Part shown: positions 1 to 6,997 of the stretch, piece after piece
Layout of the letters: each line of letters begins with the position of its first letter
Numbering within the stretch: position 1 is the first letter of the stretch
Assembly: GCA_937876435.1 (NCBI GenBank)
Contig: CALEIL010000475.1
Span: 1-8,962, forward strand
Source: an uncultured Bacteroidota bacterium
GTDB lineage: Bacteria > Bacteroidota > Bacteroidia > Chitinophagales > Saprospiraceae
DNA: 8,962 bases
Direction of reading: 5' to 3'
Notes under the pieces: model-generated
Seen by the model: the letters and a program-made list of their open reading frames with translations, nothing else
Databases searched by the model: none
What the model was told of the DNA's origin: nothing
Translations under genes and position numbers: made by a program

Positions 1-1
1 A

Positions 2-67
2 AAAGATGAAGAAAAACATGATATGTATTTAGATTTTCGTGCACTAGGCTGGGATCAAATGTGGTAA
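2..67 (+). CDS. C-terminal end of an unidentified protein (partial, 5' end outside window)
   Basis: The frame starting at base 2 is open from the window edge to a TAA at 65-67 and encodes 21 residues ending in LGWDQMW. The segment mixes charged residues (KDEEKHD) with an aromatic-rich tail, which looks more like a real C-terminus than random sequence. A stable hairpin lies 28 bp after the stop, as expected after a gene end. The piece is too short to assign to a family, and I do not recognise it. A chance open frame cannot be excluded over 21 codons. Confidence 0.45.
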   Translation, partial: KDEEKHDMYLDFRALGWDQMW

Positions 68-94
68 ATCCACATTCGGTGATAGATCCGAAAA

Positions 95-113
95 GCCCTC
101 TTTTCGAGAGGGC
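95..113. terminator. Hairpin, probable terminator (orientation uncertain)
   Basis: A perfect 7-bp stem GCCCTCT/AGAGGGC encloses a 5-nt loop (TTTCG). It lies 28 bp after the stop of the left-edge plus-strand frame. On the plus strand no T-run follows the stem. On the minus strand the stem is followed by TTTT (complement of 91-94), so it may serve minus-strand transcription from the transporter remnant, or work in both directions with weak efficiency. Confidence 0.5.
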
Positions 114-193
114 ATAGCCATAGCTAAACCGAGGCTTGATGATGAAGATATGGAACATTTTTCCTCGCAAAAATCGGACATATTCAAACGTTT

Positions 194-213
194 CGGGTAT
201 ATACGGGTATATC
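194..213. repeat. 10-bp tandem direct repeat, two copies
   Basis: CGGGTATATA at 194-203 is followed at once by CGGGTATATC at 204-213, and the next bases (TGGGT) partly continue the pattern. The 10-bp period is one helical turn, which suits binding of two protein subunits on one face of the DNA. The site lies in non-coding DNA with no intact gene start nearby, so a function is not supported beyond the repeat itself. Confidence 0.45.
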
Positions 214-388
214 TGGGTTACTAAAATCTAAAAATATATGAAATTGTATAGGTATGACACGGAGAAGGATTAATTGAATCGCCCACCCCCCTAATATGCC
301 AAAACCGCAGTAAATCAGATGGTATGCAGACATCATCCGAAATAACAGGAAACCTGGTATGACTCTGGACACTTATTCAAGGCATTTA

Positions 389-940
389 TCACACATATTT
401 CTCCTCGAACTCCTCCAGACTTTTCCCTTTGGTTTCGGGCCTAATAAAAAGCACAAACAGCAACTGTAGGATCATAAACCCGGCGAAGAAAGCAAAGATA
501 TGCCAGGGATTGTCGCGAAATATTCCGTCCTCCTGATCCCAAAAAAACCGGCGTAATGTGCGTAATCAAGGCAACAAATATCCAATCCACCGCAGCTCCA
601 AAAGATTGACCCGCTGCCCGGATCTGGATGGGGAAAATCTCTGAAATATAAACCCAGATGACCCCACCTTGTCCAATGGCGTGCGTTGCGATAAACCCCA
701 ATAGAAATATGAGCATAAAGGAAGGAGACATAGCGTTGTAAAATCCCAATGCGACCGTAGATAGACTGACTATGTACCCCAAAGAACCCACTACCATCAA
801 CACTCGTCTGCCGACCCGGTCCAACAGGTACTTACCTATCAATGTACATATCGGGTTGATACCTCCGATGTAAATGGAATTGAGGAGAGATGCGCGATCA
901 CCAACTCCGACCGCTCCAGAATTTCGGACGCGTAATACAG
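389..940 (-). pseudogene. Degraded MFS sugar porter (XylE/GLUT-like), C-terminal half only
   Basis: The minus strand encodes the second half of a sugar:H+ symporter of the inner membrane. In order from 940 down to 389 it shows LYYASEILERS (TM7 region), VGDRASLLNSIYIGGINP, the loop motif LLDRVGRR, the family signature SEIFPIQIRAAGQSFG, and the C-terminal motif RPETKGKSLEEFEEKYV before a TGA at 391-389. Reading this continuous homology needs two frame changes: one base missing near 907-908 (after ILERS) and one extra base in a run of seven T on the minus strand (541-547), after which PVF continues as WDQEDGIFRDNPWHIFAFF. About 184 codons remain of a family usually 450-500 residues long. The N-terminal six helices are absent, and the sequence above 945 is AT-rich leader DNA of the susC operon. 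The frameshifts alone could be sequencing errors; the missing half cannot. Family assignment is firm; substrate is unknown. Confidence 0.88.
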
Positions 941-1020
941 GATTAAAGGTTGGTGAAAAAGATCCGTCAGAAGTTTACCGGTATTTAAAAGTCAATCATT
1001 TGAAAAAAATATACTTAGCG

Positions 1021-1044
1021 CGTTCGATGATTCGGTTTCGAACG
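1021..1044. promoter_or_regulatory. Inverted repeat upstream of the susC promoter, candidate operator
   Basis: CGTTCGA (1021-1027) and its exact complement TCGAACG (1038-1044) are separated by 10 bp, giving a centre-to-centre distance of about 17 bp. It lies about 40 bp upstream of the putative -33 element, a usual place for an activator site. The arms are GC-containing within otherwise AT-rich DNA. No T-run follows, so a terminator is less likely. A binding protein is not encoded in the window. A 7-bp arm pair can occur by chance. Confidence 0.35.
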
Positions 1045-1081
1045 ATATTTCTTGCCTTCAAAAAAAACCAATTTCAAATGC

Positions 1082-1109
1082 TTGAAATTATATAAAATTA
1101 TTAACTTTG
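1082..1109 (+). promoter_or_regulatory. Bacteroidota-type promoter for the susC-susD operon
   Basis: TAACTTTG at 1102-1109 matches perfectly the TAnnTTTG -7 element recognised by the primary sigma factor of Bacteroidota. A TTG at 1082-1084 could be the -33 element, although the 17-bp spacer is slightly shorter than usual. Transcription would begin near 1115-1118, leaving a leader of about 50 nt before the susC ATG. The region is strongly AT-rich, and this is the only full TAnnTTTG match I found immediately upstream of the operon. Confidence 0.6.
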
Positions 1110-1166
1110 AGTGACTTTCTTTGAATTTTACTAACAACATTTTACACAAACCTTAAAAATCAAACA

Positions 1167-4100
1167 ATGAGAAAACATCTATTTATTACTCTCTGCTTCC
1201 TGACCTGGTGCGGCCTGCAATCAGGTTTTGGTCTGCATGCAGCAGGGGAACCTGAAATAAACTACCTCGCATCCGAAGAAAAAATACCCGTCAACGTGAG
1301 CGGTACCGTCACCGATAATACGGGCGAGCCTTTAATTGGGGTCAACGTCCTGACCAAAGGAACCGACAAAGGGACATCCACGGATTTTAACGGGCAGTAT
1401 ACTTTATCCGATGTTAACATTGACGACATCCTGGTGTTTTCTTATATCGGTTATCAGACCCAGGAAGTGGCCGTAGCAGGTAGAACACAGATCGATGTGG
1501 TCCTGGCCAGCGATGCAGAGCTTCTCGAAGAAGTGGTGGTCACAGCTCTGGGTATCGAACGGAAATCAAAAAGCTTAACCTATTCCACCCAGGTTCTGAA
1601 GGGGGATGATTTGACCCAGATAAAGGATGCAAACATGATCAACAGTCTGATCGGAAAGGTATCCGGTCTGCAGATCAATAGAAGTACTTCCGGCATCGGA
1701 GGTTCGGTCAATATTACGTTACGCGGATTGAAGTCCCTGAGAAACAACCAACCATTATATATTATTGATGGATTACCGATTGTGAATACAGGAGGGAGTG
1801 GAACTTCCGGACCTTTTGGTGGTCAGGGAACGGATATGGGAGATATCCTGAGTACAATCAATCCTGATGATATAGTCAGTATCAACGTATTGAAAGGTGC
1901 ATCTGCGTCAGCCCTGTATGGAAGTGAAGGAGCCAATGGAGCGATCATGATTACCACGAAAAAAGGCACCGCGGGAGTGACGAGGATCGACATCTCCAGC
2001 AGCACGCTTTTTGACCAGACATTCTACAGACCGGAACTTCAATATTCTTACGGACAATCTCCTTCAGCCAAGAATGATGCAGAGGAGAGCTGGGGACCAG
2101 CCGGTGATTTCAGCGCTTTGGAAAGCCAGATTGATGGATTCTTCAATACCGGGATGACTTTTATCAACAGTGTGAGTCTCAGCGGAGGGACCGATAAAAA
2201 TCAAAACTACTTCTCCTACGCCAATACGTCCAACAAAGGGGTTTTACCAACCAATACCTTCAACCAGCATTCATTCAATTTCCGGAATTCCAATAGTTTT
2301 TTCGGAGACAAACTGAACTTTGACGGGAATATGATGTATTCCGTCCAGAACGTGCACAACAGACCCACTACGGGTCTTTACTACAGCCCGCTGAGCGGAT
2401 TGTATATGTTCCCTCGCGGTCAGAACCTGGATAATTTCATGGAGAATTATGAATATCTGTCTACCGCCAGGAATCTGTATCTCCAAAACTGGTTCAACAT
2501 CAATTACGACAATGGACTGGGAGGAACCCACCACGAACAGAATCCCAATTGGATTCTTCATAGAAACCCCACCGATCAGAACAGACACAATATTATTGGT
2601 TCGGCCAAATTGCAGTTTTCTCTGACCGATTGGCTGAGTCTTAGTGCCCGGGGAACCATCAACAAGATGTGGAACCAATGGGAAAGGAAAGTTTATGCGG
2701 GAACTCAGGGCGTCCTATCGGGTCAGACTTCCAGCGCACTCCCGGTCGACAATGGCCGGTACTACAGGAATGAAAATTCCTCGACTGATCTTTACGGCGA
2801 TATATTGCTGACAGGAAACAGGGACTTGAGTCAGGATCTGGCGCTGGTTTTTACGGTCGGTGCATCGATCACGGATTATGAGTACAGGGGTTGGTCATTG
2901 GATGCCAGAAAACTGGTAGCCCCCAATGCATTCTTACTGGATGGATTGTTCAGAGGAGAAGCCAATAGCATCAACAACCTCGGCGACGCATTTGGAAGAT
3001 CACAGAAACAAGGCGTGTTTGGATCCGCCAACCTGGGATTCAAAGAAATGATTTATGTGGATGTGACCGCCAGAAATGACTGGTCTTCCACTCTGGCTAA
3101 TACACCAAGTGAGAAATCAGGATTCTTTTATTATTCGGGCGGAGTGTCTCTGATCCTGTCCGAATTGCTTTCCATGCCGGAATGGAACAATCTGAGCAAA
3201 CTCCGTTTGACCTACGCTGAAGTGGGGAACGATATAGCTCAGTATGCATCTATCAGACCGCAGGCTACCCTGGGCACCAGCGGGGTGATCTCCGTAAACA
3301 ACTCCGGCATATTCGGAGATGACCCACTGAAACCCGAATTGAGTCAAAGTTTTGAAATAGGTTACGAAGGTAAGTTTTTTGACTACCGGTTGAATCTGGA
3401 TATCGCTTTGTACAAATCCAACACCAAGAATCAGTACGTGTCATTTGCAGGTCCGAGGGGTCTATTAAATACCACCCTTTTTCTGAACGCAGGAAACGTG
3501 GAAAACAAAGGAGTGGAAGTGGCCGTCGGTGTAGATATCCTGAGAGACAGAAATCTGAAGTGGACCACTTCGATGAATTATACAGCCAACCGGAACGAAG
3601 TGCTGGAACTACACCCCAAACTGGGTAACCGTTACCCCATCGGAGGCAACTACAACGTCCTACGGGTAGGGGGATCCTTTGGAGATTTGTGGGGTAAACG
3701 CTTCCTCAGAGACGCCAATGGAACCATCGTTGTGAGTGAAGATGGTCTTCCATTAACCGATTCGGACGGCTACATAGGATCTACCAATCCCAAAGCCATG
3801 GTTGGCTGGGGAAATGTTCTGAGCTACAACAACCTTTCCTTGAGGATTGGAATCGATGGTCGCTTCGGAGGCGATGTGATCAGCACGACCCAGGGCTATC
3901 TGGATTCCTTCGGATACAGTAAGCGCAGTGGGGATGCCAGGGATGCAGGAGGCGTCGAGGTCAATGCTGTAAATCAGGAAGGAAGTCCGGTGACTAAGGT
4001 GCCGGCTCAGGCCTGGTATCAGGGTGTAGGAAACAGGGATGGTATCATAGAAGGACAGGTGTATGATGCGACCAATATAAGACTGAGAGAACTGTCACTC

Positions 4101-4301
4101 TCCTATAGAATTCCATTGAATTCGGCCGTGGTCAAAGCTGCCAATATTGGATTGGTGGGAAAAAACCTCTTTTTCATAAAAAACAACGCACCATTTGATC
4201 CGGAATTGAATACTACCACGGGAATTGGAGGAGCCGGTTATGACAACTTTGCAATACCCTCCATAAGGAGTTATGGCTTAGATATTAAATTATCCTTCTA
4301 A
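1167..4301 (+). CDS. SusC/RagA-family TonB-linked outer-membrane transporter
   Basis: This is an outer-membrane beta-barrel that imports a bound oligomeric nutrient into the periplasm using TonB-ExbBD energy, with a SusD-type lipoprotein as its lid. The 1044 residues are full length for the family. A signal peptide covers about residues 1-26 (basic start, hydrophobic core, ending near LHAA). A carboxypeptidase-regulatory-like domain follows at about 42-115 (VSGTVTDNTGEPLIGVNV, FSYIGYQ). Next come the family's TonB-box-like segment EEVVVTALGI at 121-130, the plug domain at about 140-267 (LYIIDGLPI, and the plug-closing YGSEGANGAIMITTKKG), and then a long barrel ending in the aromatic residue of LDIKLSF. 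No STN domain precedes the plug, so signalling to an anti-sigma factor is not expected. The ATG at 1167 is chosen because the signal peptide follows directly; the leader is A-rich without a Shine-Dalgarno, as usual in this phylum. It forms an operon with the SusD gene 32 bp downstream. The substrate cannot be told from the sequence. Confidence 0.95.
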   Translation: MRKHLFITLCFLTWCGLQSGFGLHAAGEPEINYLASEEKIPVNVSGTVTDNTGEPLIGVNVLTKGTDKGTSTDFNGQYTLSDVNIDDILVFSYIGYQTQEVAVAGRTQIDVVLASDAELLEEVVVTALGIERKSKSLTYSTQVLKGDDLTQIKDANMINSLIGKVSGLQINRSTSGIGGSVNITLRGLKSLRNNQPLYIIDGLPIVNTGGSGTSGPFGGQGTDMGDILSTINPDDIVSINVLKGASASALYGSEGANGAIMITTKKGTAGVTRIDISSSTLFDQTFYRPELQYSYGQSPSAKNDAEESWGPAGDFSALESQIDGFFNTGMTFINSVSLSGGTDKNQNYFSYANTSNKGVLPTNTFNQHSFNFRNSNSFFGDKLNFDGNMMYSVQNVHNRPTTGLYYSPLSGLYMFPRGQNLDNFMENYEYLSTARNLYLQNWFNINYDNGLGGTHHEQNPNWILHRNPTDQNRHNIIGSAKLQFSLTDWLSLSARGTINKMWNQWERKVYAGTQGVLSGQTSSALPVDNGRYYRNENSSTDLYGDILLTGNRDLSQDLALVFTVGASITDYEYRGWSLDARKLVAPNAFLLDGLFRGEANSINNLGDAFGRSQKQGVFGSANLGFKEMIYVDVTARNDWSSTLANTPSEKSGFFYYSGGVSLILSELLSMPEWNNLSKLRLTYAEVGNDIAQYASIRPQATLGTSGVISVNNSGIFGDDPLKPELSQSFEIGYEGKFFDYRLNLDIALYKSNTKNQYVSFAGPRGLLNTTLFLNAGNVENKGVEVAVGVDILRDRNLKWTTSMNYTANRNEVLELHPKLGNRYPIGGNYNVLRVGGSFGDLWGKRFLRDANGTIVVSEDGLPLTDSDGYIGSTNPKAMVGWGNVLSYNNLSLRIGIDGRFGGDVISTTQGYLDSFGYSKRSGDARDAGGVEVNAVNQEGSPVTKVPAQAWYQGVGNRDGIIEGQVYDATNIRLRELSLSYRIPLNSAVVKAANIGLVGKNLFFIKNNAPFDPELNTTTGIGGAGYDNFAIPSIRSYGLDIKLSF

Positions 4302-4333
4302 TCGAGTTTTGCAAGCATAAAAAATAAAATACA

Positions 4334-5959
4334 ATGAAAAATACAAAATATTTTACCCGAAGCATCATAGGATCATTATTCCTGGTCTTTATATTATCAG
4401 GATGCACCAAAAATTTTGAGGAGTACAACACGAATCCCAAATCATTGAGTAGTGAACAAGTAGGGGCGGACTACAATTTGGTTTCGGCATTTTTGCAGGA
4501 GGCCCAACGCTTCATAATTCCACAGACTACCGGATATCAAACAGGGGTCAACCTTGCCAGTCAAAGCTATTGTGGTTATGTGGCCAATGAGGCACCTTTT
4601 GTGTCCAATATGAACAATATGACCTATGCTTTGCAGAATGGATGGATCAACAATGTCTGGAGCCCGAGATACACCAGCGTGATGAATCCTACTTACAAAA
4701 CGATAGAACTGGCCAAAGAGAACCCTGATTTCAAGGACCTGGACGCGTTTGCGAGAATTATCCGGGTATCGGCCATGTCCAGAGTGAGCGAACAATTGGG
4801 ACCGATTATCTACAGTCAGTACAATGTTTTGAACGAAGCCAACAACATTTCGTACGATACAGAGCCAGAATTGTATATGAACTATTTCCAGGATCTGGAT
4901 ATAGCGATCAATACGTTGAAAAGCCTGGTCTCCACACCAGTTTCGCCTCAAATGAAAAAATCTGATCTGGCCTATGAGACCAATAACTATGAAAATTGGT
5001 TGCGATATGCCAACACATTGCGTCTACGACTGGCTCTCAGGGTGGTATACGTAGATCCCGGCATGGCCAAAACACAGGGTGAGGCAGCCCTAAATCCTTC
5101 CAATGGAGGACTTTTGGAAGATAATGCCCAGAATTGTTTTATAAAACTGAGTACCACGCAACCTTTGAATATCATCGGTTACGACTGGAGTGATACGAGG
5201 ATGAATGCCCAGATGGAATCCATCCTGGGAGGTTTCAACGATCCCAGAATATCGAAGTATTTTGTACCTGCCGAGGATCCAGTAGTCAGTGGCCAATACA
5301 AAGGAATCCGGTTGGGTATAGAAATCGATTCCAAAGCCCGCTACGACTTTTACTCTAAGCTCGTATTTTTCACCGAGAACACGCATCAGTTGATGGTGGC
5401 CGCAGAATCCTGGTTTCTCAGAGCGGAAGCTGCTTTGCGGGGATGGGCAAATGCCGGAGATGCTCAGACCAATTACGAAACAGGGATCGCACGTTCTTTT
5501 GAGATGTACGAGGTGTCATCGGCACTTGATTCGTATCTCAGCGATGGCAGCAGTAAACCAAAACCATACGTAGATCCGAAGGCCGTAAATCCCGGAGAAA
5601 ATGACGTTCCACAGGGTTCGCCCCATCTTAGTACGATTACCATCAAATGGGAAGATGGGGACAGCAATGACCGAAAACTGGAGAGGATCATCACCCAAAA
5701 GTGGATCGCCAATTTTCCAGATGGAGAGGAAGCCTGGGCTGAGTATCGCAGATCCGGGTATCCGGTTTTGTTCCCGATAGTGGTGAATCACAGCGCCGGA
5801 AAGATTCCTACCATTCCAGGAATAAGAAGGCTGCATTATCCTACTTCAGAATATGACACCAATACTGGAGGTGTCGAAGCCGCGGTGGCAGAAATTGGAG
5901 GGACGGATACCGGTGCGCCTCGATTGTGGTGGGATGTAGAGGATAAGAGTTTCAAATAA
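4334..5959 (+). CDS. SusD/RagB-family nutrient-binding surface lipoprotein
   Basis: This is a surface lipoprotein that captures the nutrient and caps the SusC channel. The 541-residue protein begins with a lipoprotein signal: basic start, hydrophobic stretch, then lipobox LSGC with Cys24 as the lipidation site. Acidic residues close behind (CTKNFEEY) resemble the export signal that sends Bacteroidota lipoproteins to the cell surface. Family landmarks are NWLRYANTLRLRLALR at 221-236, the helical repeat segment AESWFLRAEAALRGW at 357-371, the segment KWIANFPDGEEAWAEYRRSG at 456-475, and the terminal PRLWWD at 529-534. This pattern fits the SusD-like branch often annotated 'SusD/RagB nutrient-binding outer membrane lipoprotein' rather than starch-type SusD itself. 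It is co-transcribed with the SusC gene (32-bp gap, no separate promoter seen) and is the last gene before a strong terminator. Ligand unknown: no degradative enzymes lie next to it. Confidence 0.94.
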   Translation: MKNTKYFTRSIIGSLFLVFILSGCTKNFEEYNTNPKSLSSEQVGADYNLVSAFLQEAQRFIIPQTTGYQTGVNLASQSYCGYVANEAPFVSNMNNMTYALQNGWINNVWSPRYTSVMNPTYKTIELAKENPDFKDLDAFARIIRVSAMSRVSEQLGPIIYSQYNVLNEANNISYDTEPELYMNYFQDLDIAINTLKSLVSTPVSPQMKKSDLAYETNNYENWLRYANTLRLRLALRVVYVDPGMAKTQGEAALNPSNGGLLEDNAQNCFIKLSTTQPLNIIGYDWSDTRMNAQMESILGGFNDPRISKYFVPAEDPVVSGQYKGIRLGIEIDSKARYDFYSKLVFFTENTHQLMVAAESWFLRAEAALRGWANAGDAQTNYETGIARSFEMYEVSSALDSYLSDGSSKPKPYVDPKAVNPGENDVPQGSPHLSTITIKWEDGDSNDRKLERIITQKWIANFPDGEEAWAEYRRSGYPVLFPIVVNHSAGKIPTIPGIRRLHYPTSEYDTNTGGVEAAVAEIGGTDTGAPRLWWDVEDKSFK

Positions 5960-5993
5960 ATCTGAAAGGTAACTCAGAAAGTTAATCCATCTT

Positions 5994-6017
5994 TGACGCC
6001 ACCCGTTTTCGGCGTCA
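5994..6017. other. Accessory hairpin in the 3' untranslated region
   Basis: TGACGCC (5994-6000) and GGCGTCA (6011-6017) pair perfectly around a 10-nt loop, between the SusD stop codon and the main terminator. No T-run follows. It could protect the mRNA 3' end or simply add to termination; the sequence does not decide. Confidence 0.4.
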
Positions 6018-6021
6018 TCAA

Positions 6022-6055
6022 GGGGATAAAGCTCGGAAGCTTTATCCCCTTTTTT
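6022..6055 (+). terminator. Strong intrinsic terminator of the susC-susD operon
   Basis: A perfect 12-bp stem, GGGGATAAAGCT (6022-6033) with AGCTTTATCCCC (6038-6049), has a 4-nt CGGA loop and is followed by six T residues (6050-6055). This is a textbook rho-independent terminator 62 bp after the SusD stop. It lies between convergent genes. On the minus strand the stem is followed by only TT and then GATG, so any termination of the stress-protein operon here would be weaker. Confidence 0.93.
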
Positions 6056-6121
6056 ATTAAAGACAACAATTAATTCAGTTGAGTCCTACCTGATCAGATT
6101 ACGTTTGGGCTTTTGTAACAT

Positions 6122-6988
6122 TCACTTGACAACCCATAAGGGAATAGATAGTATATGATTAAAAACCTCTTCGGCTGTACTTCCGATCACCAACGATGAA
6201 AATGTATTCCCACCTTTATCTGCGATGACCAACAGATCCGCTTTATCTTTCTCCGCTGACTTGACCAACAATGATGCCAGTCCGGTATCCCGACCTGGGA
6301 TTATTTGTTGATGCAATGGCCCTGGAAAATGAATACTTTTAATAAACCGGGAAAAACGTTTTTCGGTATGACGTTCAATCTTGGGGTGCATCTCTTCTTT
6401 GGGTACATAAGGGGAAAAATGCAGAGGAACCTCATAGACATGCACCGCAGTAACCTTGGTATCGCATTGTCGGTAAAGGAACTCCAACAAAGGAAATATT
6501 TTCTTTGAAGGATTGGAAAAATCAGTACCGGCCCACACAGACTCAAAAGTTAGCTCGATATCCCGGGGTATGGCCAGGATATCACACCGTAACATCCGGA
6601 GCAGTTTTGAGGTGAGAAGTCCTGTTCCACCCGATCTGTTTTTGTTCCCAACCAGCGTCAGTGATATACCAAATTTATTGACCACATAATGGATCAATGA
6701 TTCGGTATAAGGATCTTCAGAAATAAACACCTCCCAGGGGGTGTCACCATAAAAGTATTCACTGACTTTTTCGTTTAACTCTTCACCGACTATTTCATCC
6801 AAATCCACGTCCTTCATGTCGTCTGAGAATAGTGATGAAATTTCGTATTTCTTGATATTATGGACAAAATAAATCTTCTCAACTTGCATAACATCGGCCA
6901 GTACAGCTGAATTCCGGATTAAAGTACGATCGATGGAGGAAAGATCCAGCGCCACCAGAATATGACTATATTTTTTCATAAGATTCAT
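6122..6988 (-). CDS. Universal stress protein, two tandem Usp domains
   Basis: This is a cytoplasmic protein of the UspA superfamily with no signal peptide or membrane segment. At 288 residues it holds two Usp folds: about 7-141, starting SHILVALDLSS and ending CDILAIP, and about 147-287, starting FESVWAGTDFS and ending IPLWVVK. The ATP-binding pattern G-x2-G-x9-G-(S/T) is degenerate in domain 1, where the second and third glycines are Asn117 and Ser127. It is better kept in domain 2, where Gly259 and the Gly269-Ser270-Thr271 end are present but the first Gly is Ala256. If it binds nucleotide, domain 2 is the likelier site. It is the second gene of a unit with the BCCT transporter, starting 9 bp after that gene's stop, so translational coupling is plausible. 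Met4 (ATG at 6979-6977) is an alternative start, because many Usp proteins begin MKK followed soon by ILVALD. Role in the stress response is inferred from the family and neighbour only. Confidence 0.92.
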   Translation of the reverse strand: MNLMKKYSHILVALDLSSIDRTLIRNSAVLADVMQVEKIYFVHNIKKYEISSLFSDDMKDVDLDEIVGEELNEKVSEYFYGDTPWEVFISEDPYTESLIHYVVNKFGISLTLVGNKNRSGGTGLLTSKLLRMLRCDILAIPRDIELTFESVWAGTDFSNPSKKIFPLLEFLYRQCDTKVTAVHVYEVPLHFSPYVPKEEMHPKIERHTEKRFSRFIKSIHFPGPLHQQIIPGRDTGLASLLVKSAEKDKADLLVIADKGGNTFSSLVIGSTAEEVFNHILSIPLWVVK

Positions 6989-6997
6989 ATTTTATAA

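Larger units (their letters stand above)
68..388. other. Gene-free stretch between the left-edge gene and the transporter pseudogene
   Basis: No convincing coding sequence was found on either strand. It contains a hairpin at 95-113 and a 10-bp tandem repeat at 194-213. A 62-codon minus-strand frame (184-372) begins with GTG, matches nothing I recognise and lies directly after the stop of the degraded transporter. It may be decayed sequence and is not called as a gene. Confidence 0.5.

Noticed and set aside
184..372. 62-codon minus-strand open frame with hydrophobic segments
   Set aside because: It starts with GTG, resembles no family I know, ends inside the tandem repeat region and has no promoter or leader of its own. 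It is more likely decayed or random sequence downstream of the pseudogene.
874..1095. 73-codon plus-strand open frame
   Set aside because: It runs antisense to the recognisable transporter remnant and then through the AT-rich susC promoter region, with low-complexity lysine- and phenylalanine-rich sequence.
2271..2678. 135-codon minus-strand frame inside the SusC gene
   Set aside because: It lies wholly antisense to a full-length, clearly homologous gene and shows no recognisable motif.
4442..4951. 169-codon minus-strand frame inside the SusD gene
   Set aside because: It is long but antisense to a well-supported gene, with histidine-, arginine- and isoleucine-rich shadow composition and no domain.
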